Shown here piece after piece: positions 43,529 through 52,052 of a stretch of DNA of 64,000 bases. The notes beneath the pieces are model-generated. The model saw only the letters and a list, made by a program, of their open reading frames with translations. It made no database searches and was not told the DNA's origin. Location of the stretch: assembly GCF_900660495.1 (NCBI RefSeq), contig NZ_LR214950.1, positions 372,001-436,000 of the forward strand, read 5' to 3'. A program made the translations under genes and the position numbers. Source of the DNA: Mycoplasmopsis gallinacea. GTDB taxonomy: Bacteria; Bacillota_I; Bacilli_A; Mycoplasmatales; Metamycoplasmataceae. Every line of letters begins with the position of its first letter. Position 1 is the first letter of the stretch.

Positions 43529-43714
43529 CTGGGAGGCACAATCATAGATATTTTCGCAATATTCTTCTACAAATTTTTCAAGCGCAGGGTAGTGAATATC
43601 GCAAAAATTAATCAATATCCATTTAATTGCTAAATGAATATTACGTCTTACCATATTTTTCATAGATTGAATTTTACCAAAATGTAAAAAATCGATAATC
43701 ATTTTATCCAACAA
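43517..43714 (-). CDS. Possible 65-residue leader ORF before potA
   Basis: An open frame ending 32 bases before potA, with its stop inside the 20-bp palindrome. It uses TGG for Trp, unlike most genes here. The peptide has three Cys and no domain I recognise. It may be chance or a leader peptide of the pot operon. The remaining gap to 43948 shows nothing else coding. Confidence 0.25.
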   Translation of the reverse strand: MLDKMIIDFLHFGKIQSMKNMVRRNIHLAIKWILINFCDIHYPALEKFVEEYCENIYDCASQLNN

Positions 43715-43947
43715 TTTTGCTCTTAAAAAGTTTTGAATCCACTGCTAAAAACATACTTAAATTATCGACATTTTCTTAAGTAAAATTAAAAGTTTTAGAA
43801 ACGATTTTTTTATATCTTATTTAGGCATTAGCATTTATAAAAATTAGGCTTTTTAATAGCTAGGTGAAAAAAGTTTATAAAACCAAAAATAACAAAAAAG
43901 CTTACTTTTCATTTCTTTTTTAAACTTTTTGCATTAAAATTATATCC

Positions 43948-45309
43948 ATGAACACACAATCAAGCATAAAAGCTTTCAGTGAGAAAAACTTCATTTTCTT
44001 CACAATTAACTTCATAGTGGGATTTGGTTTTGTTAGCACCATTTTGACTATTACTAATTTAAAAGCTCTAGGTTTATTAACTATTTTATTAACTTCATTT
44101 ATTACCTTAGGAATTGTTCTAGTTTTTTCAAGATTAGCAGCAGTATATAGCGAAGAATATGGCGGATCATATTACTATGCCAAAAAGATAGGGGATTCTA
44201 AAGCTAAGAAATTATTTGCTTTTTGAGTTGGTTGAAGTCAATTTATGCAAGGGCCAATTCTTTCAGCAGCTGGACCATTATTTTTAGCTACTGCAATTTC
44301 GGTAGTTACTGATAATCAAATGGTAATTTCAATTGTTAGAGGAATTTCATTTTTATTTTATATTTTGCTTATGTTTATTTCCACATTTGGGCTCAAATTA
44401 AGCACAAAAGTTATCTATCTTTCAGCAATTATTAAATGAACCATTATCTTTTTAGCACTTCTACTGTCAGTTTATTTAGCTTTTAAAAACCCAAGTTACT
44501 CAACCAATTTTAGCGGGTTAATTGATAAACCTAAAAGTGAATATGCTTATTTAATTTCAAGCTCAGTAATTTCATTTATGTATGCTTTTGGTGGTTTTGA
44601 AAGTATTGCTGCAATGACTAAGGATGCGCAAACTAATAAAATTAAAAAAGTGCTCTTTTTATCTTTCGGATTTATTGTTGGGTTTTACTTGGTATTTTAC
44701 TTAGTACTTTTAGGGATAAACTCAAGCGTTTTAAATGGGCAATTTAGTAATATTTTCCTTAAAACCTGATCAATTACTGGACTTGTTATTTTTGTAATTG
44801 GGACTATTTTTAATCAAATTTCATCAAAAATTTCAACTGTCTTAGTTAATTCAAGGCAATTAATTCCGCTTGCAGAAGATGGATATTTGCCTAAATTCTT
44901 AATCAAAACTAATTCACGTGGTGAATATCGCAATGCTATTTATTTTTCGCTTGGACTTACTATTTTTTCATTAATAGTGTTTTGGGCTCTTCCTGAGTTT
45001 TTAAATCTTAAAAACTTCTTCCTTTCAGTTATCGAGATAGGAACGATTTCATTTTTAGTTCAATATGTGCTCACTTTCATCACAGCGCTAATTTTAGAAC
45101 GCAAAAATAAGGTAATTACAATTCCTTGATATGAAAAAATCATCTATTATTTAGTGATGATTTTGCTTATTAGCTTAATTGTTATTTACCTATTCCCAAT
45201 GATTGTAGGTCATTCCTGAAGTGTTGAAAATACTATTGTTTTAGTTTCGTATCTAGCTTCATTAATCATTGGTGGAATTTTATTTGTTATAGCTAAATTT
45301 AACAAATAG
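43948..45309 (+). CDS. APC-superfamily amino acid permease (second)
   Basis: A 453-residue membrane protein with about twelve helices. N-terminal FIVGFGFVSTILTI takes the place of the G-x-G motif. The conserved helix-3 region reads SEEYGGSYYYAKKIGDSKAKKLFAFWVGWSQF, and there is FGGFESIAAMTKDAQTN in helix 6, typical of APC permeases. The substrate is probably an amino acid. A TATATC-like -10 ends close to the ATG with no ribosome site, again suggesting a leaderless message. Confidence 0.87.
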
Positions 45310-45316
45310 CTAGCTT

Positions 45317-45345
45317 TAAGTTGCGTGCAAAAGGTGCGTAACTTT
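45317..45345 (+). terminator. Terminator after the second APC permease
   Basis: A stem of AAGTTGCGTGC with GGTGCGTAACTT, with one imperfect pair, is followed by TTTTT. Confidence 0.6.
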
Positions 45346-45431
45346 TTGCTTTCTGCTCTAAAATTTAGAATTATTGAATCTTTAATTTTAAAGTGTTATA
45401 ATTTAAAAATTATTAATGTATAAGGTTAATT

Positions 45432-45488
45432 ATGCTATCTAAAAGCAAAATAAATCAAATAAATACCAAAGGAGGTTTATTATGATAA
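45432..45488 (+). CDS. Possible 18-residue upstream ORF overlapping the ABC exporter start
   Basis: ATG CTA TCT ... TTA TGA TAA: the ORF contains the GGAGG site of the following gene and ends 6 bases into it. If translated it would couple to, or compete with, the exporter start. It could be chance. Confidence 0.25.
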
Positions 45489-47290
45489 AGGTATTTAAAC
45501 TCTTGCCAAAAAAAGTAAAAACTCTATTTTTAATAGGTATTATTTTGATTTTAATTAACGTTGTTATTACGATGTTTTTGCCAATTTTGCTTAGTCAGTT
45601 TCTTTCATTGATTGCTCCTAGCTCAAATGAAGCTAGTCAAACTTATTACATAGTGCTATTTAACAAGGTTAATTTATTCCCTTCAAATACGCAAGCCCAG
45701 GCAATTACCAAACTAATTATTATTGTTATTTTAATGATTGTTTTTGGGTTGATTACATCAATTGGTAGCGTGCTAATTACTACTTATGCTGGCGAGCTTA
45801 GTTCAAACCATTTAAGAAACACTTTATTTGAAAAGTATCAAAAATTAAGCATTAAAGATATTGCAGAACTTAAAACCGAAACTTTAATTACTAGAATTAA
45901 TGATGATGTTGCCATCTTTTGAGACTTTTTAATGAGTGCTTCAAGTTCATTAGTACGTGCTCCATTTTTTATCATTGTCGGGGTAGTATTTTCATTTTTA
46001 ACTGATGTAAATCTTTCTTGAGCAGCTATTGGGGTTGTCCCGGTTCTTGTGTTTGTGCTTTTACTTATTTTTAAATTAGTAAATCCACTGATTAAGAAAA
46101 ATAGAAAAAACTTAGACCAAATTACTAAAGAAGTAGAAGAATCAATTATTGGTTCAAAACTTATTAAAACTTACAATTTAGAACAAAAACAAAAACACAA
46201 GTTTGATTTAGCAAACAAAAGGTGATCAAGTGTGGAAATTAAAACTTTTAGCTATTTTGCAATTGGAAACCCAGCCTTTTTTGCGATTATCAACCTTGTT
46301 ATTGTTGCTATTTACTATATTGCTGCATACAATTTAAATGACATTAGCGGTGATAAAAGACAATTTTTTGCCACAATTAACGTTTTTATTGAATATGAAG
46401 TACTTATTTCATTTGGTATCTTAATGCTTTCACAATTTTTAGGAATTCTTTTTAGAGCTAAAACTAGTGCCGGAAGAATTGTTGAGATTTTAGAAAAGCC
46501 TTATGATGATTTAAATGTAGCTAATGGACTTACTTTAGATAAATCTTTACCTACTAAAGATTTCTCAGTTGAATTTAAAGATTTTAACTTTAAATACTAT
46601 AAAAATTCACCCGAATACATCTTAAAAAACATTAACTTTAAAGTTAATGGAGGAAAAACTTTAGGAATAATTGGTCCAACCGGCAGTGGTAAAACTACAA
46701 TTGGAACATTAATTGCCAATAACCTTAAATATACCGAAGGAAGCATTTTAATTAATGATAAAGAACTTAATCAAATTAATTCAAAAGATTTAAGCGAATC
46801 ATTAGCTATTGTTTATCAAGAATCGCAGCTTTTTGCAGGTACAATTAGATCGAATTTACTTTTTGCTAAGCCAGATGCAACTGCAGAAGAAATTAGTAAA
46901 GCTTTAACTGCGTCTTGTTCTATTGATTTTGTTTATCGCTTTGATGATGGACTGGATCATCCGGTGTATCAAAGAGGGAAAAACCTTTCTGGTGGCCAAA
47001 AACAAAGGCTTTCAATTGCCCGTTCACTTTTAGTAAATCCGAAAATTTTAATTCTAGATGATTCAACTAGTGCTTTAGATAATTTAACTACTAAAAAGCT
47101 AATTGAAAACATTAAAAAATATTACGATTGCACCACAATTATCATTTCACAAAAAATTAACTCAATTAAGCATTCTGATGAAATTTTAGTCATTAACGCA
47201 GGCGAAATTATTGCAAAAGGAAAACACGAACAGCTAACTAAAGAATGTAAGTGATACAGAGAAATTTACCATAATCAATTAGAACAATAA
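45482..47290 (+). CDS. ABC exporter half-transporter 1 (degenerate catalytic site)
   Basis: A 602-residue type I exporter subunit: about six helices in residues 1-320, then the ATPase. Walker A is GPTGSGKTT, the Q-loop is VYQESQLFAGT, and the signature LSGGQKQR is canonical. Walker B ends in ILDDSTSALD, so the catalytic Glu is Asp, and the H-loop has Gln (ISQKINS) where His is normal. This is the pattern of the non-hydrolysing partner of heterodimeric exporters such as TM287/288 or BmrC/D. AAAGGAGG precedes the ATG. Its partner starts 10 bases downstream. Confidence 0.92.
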
Positions 47291-47300
47291 AAGGAGAAAA

Positions 47301-49169
47301 ATGGAAAAATTAACTTTAGAAAAAGTTAGACAAGAAATAGCTCATTCTAGCTCTAAAAGTAATAACCTTTCTTCTTTGAAGGTGTTTAAAGTTCTTTGAT
47401 CGTATTTAAAAGAAAGTAAGAAATATTACTATTTAGGTCTACTTTTTGCAATTTTAAACTCACTTGCTTACACTGCGGGAAGTATTTTAATTGGGCAAAT
47501 TTTGCATCTTTATTTTGAACCATATATAAATGGTGCAGTGCCAATTTTCCAATGAAATCAATTCTTTATTTTCCTTTCTTGCCTTGCTTTAATGTTTATT
47601 TTATATGGTATTTTTAAATATTTAGAAGCTCTTTTTTATGTTAAAGCTTCATTTATTGCAGCAACTAACTTACGTTTAAAAATTATGCATAAACTTTATA
47701 AAATGCCTATTAAATACTATGATTCACAAAAGGCTGGTGATTTAATTTCATCATTAATTAATGATGTTAACAACGTTGGTAATTCACTTTTTCAAATCAC
47801 TAGTCAAATTTTTAGTAGCTGCTTTAACATTATTTTTTCAGGTATTTTCCTTTGCCTTATTTCGCTTAAACTTTCATTAATAGTTATTCCATTAACATTA
47901 GTTTTATTCTTTTCAGTGTTTTTAATTATTCAAAAAGCACAGAAATACTTTACTCAAACTCAAAATACCTTTGGTTTGCTTAATGCTTTTGTCGAAGAAT
48001 CACTTAATAATACAATGGTTACTAATTCATTTAATCAACAAAAATTTGTTTTTAGCAACCTTAAAAAAATTACTAAAACAATTCGTCAAATTGCATTTAA
48101 AGGTGATACTATTGCGCGTAGCTTTGAAACCTGATATAACTTAATTTCAAACCTTATTATCTTAATTATTTCAGGAATTGCAGCTATTTTCTACATTAAT
48201 AAAGTTTCAATGTGAGGACTTCCATTTTTTGGATCTTCAGAAAGTGGGATTGCTACTCCTTCACTTATTATTACTTACGTTTCACTTAATTGAAACTTTA
48301 TGGGACCATTTCAAAACCTTTTAAGCTTAGCTTTTAATGTTCAAGTTGGAATTGCTTCATCAAAAAGAGTGCATCGCCTAACTGAATTAAAAGAACCTGA
48401 TTTAAGTAAAGAAAAATACACCTTAGATAGAGAAGTTAAAGGTGAAATCATATTTAAAAATGTTTTTTTCAAATATAATGAAAACCTTGAAAATTGACAA
48501 TTAAATGATGCTAGTTTTAAAGTTAAGCAAGGCCAAACAATTGCTATTGTTGGACCAACTGGAGCTGGAAAAACCACAATTATTAACCTTTTAAGTAAAA
48601 TGTATGATTATAACAAAGGAAGCATTTTAATTGATGGTTATGAACTTAATGAAATTAAAACTGAAAATCTAAGAGATAATATGACTGTTATCTTGCAAGA
48701 CTCGTTTTTATTTAATGAAACCATTAGATATAATCTTAAAATTGCTAATCCAAATATTTCTGATGAACAAATGATTGCTGCAGCTAAATTAACTAATGCG
48801 CATCACTTTATCGAAACTATGAAAAATGGATATGATACAGTGATTGAAAGTAACGGAAACAACATCTCTCAAGGCCAAAGACAACTTATTGCAATTACTA
48901 GAGCGATGCTTTCAAATCGAAATATCGTAATTTTAGATGAAGCTACTTCAAATATTGACTCTCAAACTGAAATTATTATCCAAAAAGCGATGCTAGAGCT
49001 TATGAAAAATCGCACTTCATTTATTATCGCTCACCGTCTTAGCACCATTAAAAATGCTGACAAAATTTTAGTTATTGATGCTGGAAAAATCATTGAAGAA
49101 GGAACTCATGAAGAACTTCTTGCTCAAAAAGGATTTTACGAATCTCTTTACAGCGCTCAATTCAAATAA
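47301..49169 (+). CDS. ABC exporter half-transporter 2 (active catalytic site)
   Basis: A 622-residue partner of the preceding gene. It has an N-terminal ~40-residue cytosolic extension, six helices, then the ATPase with GPTGAGKTT, LQDSFLFNETI, Walker B ILDEATSNID with catalytic Glu, and H-loop IIAHRLSTI. Its own signature is degenerate (ISQGQRQ). The two halves together give one complete site (this Walker A/B with LSGGQ of the partner) and one degenerate site, so they form a heterodimer. The substrate is unknown: drugs, lipids or peptides. Confidence 0.92.
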
Positions 49170-49170
49170 G

Positions 49171-49200
49171 AAAAGCAGGGGAATTCCTGCTTTTATTTTC
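49171..49200 (+). terminator. Terminator of the exporter operon
   Basis: AAAAGCAGG (49171-49179) pairs with CCTGCTTTT (49186-49194), and a T-rich tail follows. Confidence 0.8.
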
Positions 49201-49272
49201 ATTGTTTAAGTGTGCTAAATTCCTTTAAAATTTGAGCAAATATTACTATCTTATACTTATGTTTGCTATAAC

Positions 49273-49290
49273 AAAAAAAAAAAAAAAAAA
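49273..49290. repeat. Homopolymer of 18 A's
   Basis: It lies 26 bases before a TATAAT box. A-tracts of this length near promoters are known phase-variation switches in mycoplasmas. Confidence 0.95.
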
Positions 49291-49296
49291 CGGTTT

Positions 49297-49322
49297 TCTG
49301 ACTTATTTAAGACTCATATAAT
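49297..49322 (+). promoter_or_regulatory. Promoter-like sequence after the poly-A tract
   Basis: A weak -35 (CTGACT region) and TATAAT at 49317-49322 are followed by an AAGGAG at about 49344. No start codon fits that site. The next gene in this direction is the pilin-like ORF at 51263, beyond the inserted IS30 block. Confidence 0.45.
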
Positions 49323-49358
49323 TATATTGAAATATACTTTCATAAGGAGATAATATCT

Positions 49359-49372
49359 TTAAAAATACGATC
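49359..49372. repeat. Left copy of a 14-bp direct repeat around the IS30 block
   Basis: TTAAAAATACGATC recurs at 51196-51209, and similarity continues as TAAAAA after one extra C on the right. It is probably the target duplication of the block. Confidence 0.7.
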
Positions 49373-49523
49373 TAAAAATTGGAAAAGTGACGCGCAAGTT
49401 AAGTGGTAAAAAATAACAATGCTTTTTTAATGTTTAAATTATAAAAAAATTAGTGCAAAAAATGAAGAAATAGTGACAAAAGCAAAATCAAAAGCGCAAG
49501 CCCTTGTGGCTTGTTTTCTTATA

Positions 49524-49910
49524 AATTTTGAAGTTCTTTTGCTTCTTTTCTGCGAAAGAAAAGGAGGCCCGTGCGGCAGCACAATCATTGAATCTGTGTC
49601 TAAAGATAGACATAGCACAACACCGCAAAAAAATAGCATTTCACATTAAATGGGCTTCAGTCACTAAAATCTAGTTTAGGTCTCAAAGACCAAAGTTTCC
49701 CTTTTACCCATATTAATTTTGAAGTTCTTTTGCTTCTTTTCTGCGAAAGAAAAGAAAAGAAGGCCGCGTGCCAACGCAATTAATGTATTTGTAACAAAAG
49801 ACTGTCATTACAAGACTATTCTTATTTAAACTGACATTTACACAAAAAATAGGTTTTATTCACATAAATTTAGTTTAGGTCGTCAATCTTGAACTTAGCA
49901 TTTATCGATA
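49524..49910. repeat. Two-copy tandem repeat, unit about 191 bp
   Basis: A 40-base block at 49524-49563 recurs at 49715-49754. The unit ends are marked by CTAGTTTAGGTC (49671) and TTAGTTTAGGTC (49870). Each copy has a hairpin (CTTTTCT/AGAAAAG) and an unusually GC-rich patch (GGCCCGTGCGGC, GGCCGCGTGCC). No credible gene was found in either strand. Confidence 0.8.
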
Positions 49911-49916
49911 TTAATT

Positions 49917-51094
49917 TTAATTTTCTATCGCTAATATTCTTTTGTATTCATCGATTTGTTCTTTGAGTCAAAACACATATTCTTGTGTGAGTGAATTGAA
50001 ACTTTTACCCTTCGGAATAAATCTTCTAATGTATCTATGAGCATTTTCAATTGAACCTTTTTGATATGAAGCATAAGGTTTACATTTAAATAATTTTTTC
50101 TTACCTACCACTTTATGAAGAAGTGTGTTTTCGCTACCATTATCTACTGTCAAAGTCTTTATTTCAAGATTGTATTTTCTTATTAACATTTTTAATGCTT
50201 TGTTAATTGATTTTGCATCTCTTTTGGTTAAAGCGATATATAACTCTCTAGTTTTACGGTCTAAAAGTGTAAAAAGAACAAACTTATCTTCTCTTTTACC
50301 TATTACTGTATCAGCTTCAAAATGCCCTTTTTCTAGCCTTAAATCCGCTTCTTCAGGTCTATATTTTAGGTCTCTAGCGTGTATCAAGGATTTTTTACCT
50401 TGCTTTAATGTAGTTTTTGTATAGCCACCTCTTGATAAATATAAAAGCGGGTCAAGAGGAAGCTTTATTCTTTGTTGCTTTAGAGCTTTGTAAATTGTGC
50501 TAAATGTAGGACAAAAAGTATCTGGATTTGTTTGTTTGAACGAGTTGACCATAAATTTCACAGACATTTTACATTTAATGTTTTTAGAGTTTTTGCTTGC
50601 TTTTTTCTTAATTCTTTAGTTACATCGTTTCAATATTTCTTGAAGTAACTTCACTTATTTTTTTGTGATTCTGACACTATCATTAACCTTTTAGTTTTAT
50701 AACTGAGTAAATGATTTGCTAATTTTCTAAAGGAGAGAAATTTAGTTATAAAAATTTTGTCTCCACAATTTTTGCAAATAAATTTATTTTTTAAGCTTTT
50801 ATGATAGTCATTTTTTTCAATCATTATTGCCATTTTTTGTTTAATTGTTCTAGATTGATAACCAAAATATTTCGCTGCTTTTGATATTGAATTCAACACT
50901 AGAACTTTTAAAATAATTTCTCACATTAATAGTATAGATATTTGTTTATCTCTAAGCAATCTTTTAGAAGAAACATTTGAGTGAAGACGTTTTATCTCAT
51001 CATCTGTTTCTTTTATGATAAAGTGACGTGAGTTTTCAGCATTATTTTTTACACAAATAATATTTAGTTTAGATAAATCTATCAATTTTTTCAT
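49917..51094 (-). CDS. IS30-family transposase, two frames joined at A-AAA-AAG
   Basis: The first frame (from ATG 51094) encodes a helix-turn-helix region (ISKAAKYFGYQSRTIKQKM) and a CxxC...zinc-like patch (FICKNCGDKIF). The second frame ends at 49917 and carries the IS30 DDE core: GHFEADTVIG (D), TLTVDNGSEN (D) and KPYASYQKGSIENAHRYIRRFIPKG (E), the IS30 signature. The two are in different frames. The switch is at 50600-50606, an A-AAA-AAG heptamer correctly phased for -1 slippage, giving LRKK-ASKNSKN. This may be programmed, or a one-base deletion. Relatives such as IS1630 insert at inverted repeats. Confidence 0.85.
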
Positions 51095-51150
51095 ATAATA
51101 AAAATGTGTCCTTTCTTTGCAAGCATTATTATTTTACACAATGGACACAA

Positions 51151-51196
51151 AAAAGTCACATGCATTAAATTTGCGTGTGACTTTTCTAATTTATAT
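51151..51196. repeat. 46-base hairpin element identical (inverted) to 15731-15776
   Basis: AAAAGTCAC...GTGACTTTT forms the stem. It lies at the right end of the IS30 block, next to the transposase promoter side. Confidence 0.9.
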
Positions 51197-51209
51197 TAAA
51201 AATACGATC
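51196..51209. repeat. Right copy of the 14-bp direct repeat
   Basis: TTAAAAATACGATC, as at 49359-49372. Confidence 0.7.
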
Positions 51210-51262
51210 CTAAAAAAATTTATTAAAGAAAAAAAACTATTAAAACAAAGGAGAAAAAATAA

Positions 51263-51715
51263 ATGATTACACAAGTTATCCGTTATTTTGAAACAGATTA
51301 TGATTGAACAAATGCAAAGGCGAAAGAACTTTGAATTACATCCATTAGAGGATATTCTATTGCAAAACTTGTTTTAATGTATGTTCTTCCGGTTATTATA
51401 GCAATTGCAATTGTTTTATCTATTTACTGAGGATTAAAATACAAATTCTCAACTGAGCAACATCAATCTAAAAAAGGACTTTTTGTTAAAATTGGTGGTG
51501 CGGTATTAGTAGTTGTAGCATCTGGAATTTTACTTGGAGTATTAACACAAACACTTTTCCCAGGCGAAGTTAATAAATTACTTGCCGAGGGGGTTAAACA
51601 AGACTTTATTACTCTTAGTGGAAATGCCGTGTCAAATAAAAACTCAGCGCTGTCAGCGGAGCAAGTTTCTACTCTTGCAAGCGCACTTGGTCGTTTTGGA
51701 TATTACGTATCATAG
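51263..51715 (+). CDS. Small two-helix membrane protein, pilin-like
   Basis: A 150-residue protein. After ~32 hydrophilic residues come two hydrophobic helices, about 33-55 (LVLMYVLPVIIAIAIVLSIY) and 75-98 (IGGAVLVVVASGILLGVL), joined by a short basic loop and followed by a polar tail. This is the layout of VirB2-type pilins and of the pilin-like proteins in mycoplasma integrative conjugative elements. I infer such a role only from the layout. No other conjugation gene is in the window. CAAAGGAG precedes the ATG. Two TGA Trp codons and a strong terminator are seen. Confidence 0.6.
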
Positions 51716-51718
51716 GCC

Positions 51719-51746
51719 ACGAAATATGGACACATCCATATTTCGT
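51719..51746. repeat. Hairpin after the pilin-like gene
   Basis: ACGAAATATGG pairs with CCATATTTCGT. No T-run follows, so it may be an mRNA 3'-end stabiliser rather than a terminator. Confidence 0.6.
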
Positions 51747-51766
51747 ACTTGAGTTTAATCTCCAAC

Positions 51767-51822
51767 GCAACAAAAATACCGTTCCTAATGCAATAGGGAA
51801 TGGTATTTTTGTTGCTTTTTTT
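51767..51822 (+). terminator. Long rho-independent terminator
   Basis: A 19-bp stem (51767-51785 with 51797-51815; one G-T pair) is followed by seven T's. It is among the strongest terminators in the window. Confidence 0.85.
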
Positions 51823-51997
51823 CTCTTTTGTTTGTTCTTTTCCACTTTCTGCCTTTTGAAAAATCTTTAATTTTATAATTTTTAATAAAAGCGCAATATC
51901 TCTTAAATAAACACTGCTTTGCCGTTGTTTTTGAAATAAATTGCTTTTTTCATTAATTATTTTTTCCTTTATAAAAAATCACAAAAACCAAGGAAAC

Positions 51998-52052
51998 AAA
52001 AACACAAGAAAAAAAGTGTGACATTTAGCCGTGCTTTTTTTCTTGTGTTTTT
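51998..52052. repeat. 19-bp perfect hairpin spanning the surface-gene start
   Basis: The arms 51998-52016 and 52034-52052 (AAAAACACAAGAAAAAAAG and its complement) enclose a 17-base loop that contains the GTG at 52018. The 3' arm is followed by GAACC rather than a clean T-run. The gap 51823-51997 shows no other feature beyond AT-rich promoter-like stretches. Confidence 0.85.

Larger units (their letters stand above)
49373..51195 (-). mobile_element. IS30-family block, about 1.8 kb
   Basis: It contains the IS30-type transposase frames (49917-51094) plus ~540 bases of non-coding repeats on the left. It lies between the 14-bp direct repeats. The two ends are imperfect inverted relatives: GGAAAAGTGACGCGCAA on the left against AGAAAAGTCACACGCAA on the right. 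The exact IS ends inside this block are uncertain. Confidence 0.65.

Noticed and set aside
45482-49169. Bacteriocin exporter operon
   Set aside because: There is no C39 peptidase domain and no small precursor peptide with a double-Gly leader next to it.
49439-49639. Small minus-strand ORF of 66 codons
   Set aside because: It crosses the tandem repeat and hairpin, its composition is unlike local genes, and it has no ribosome site.
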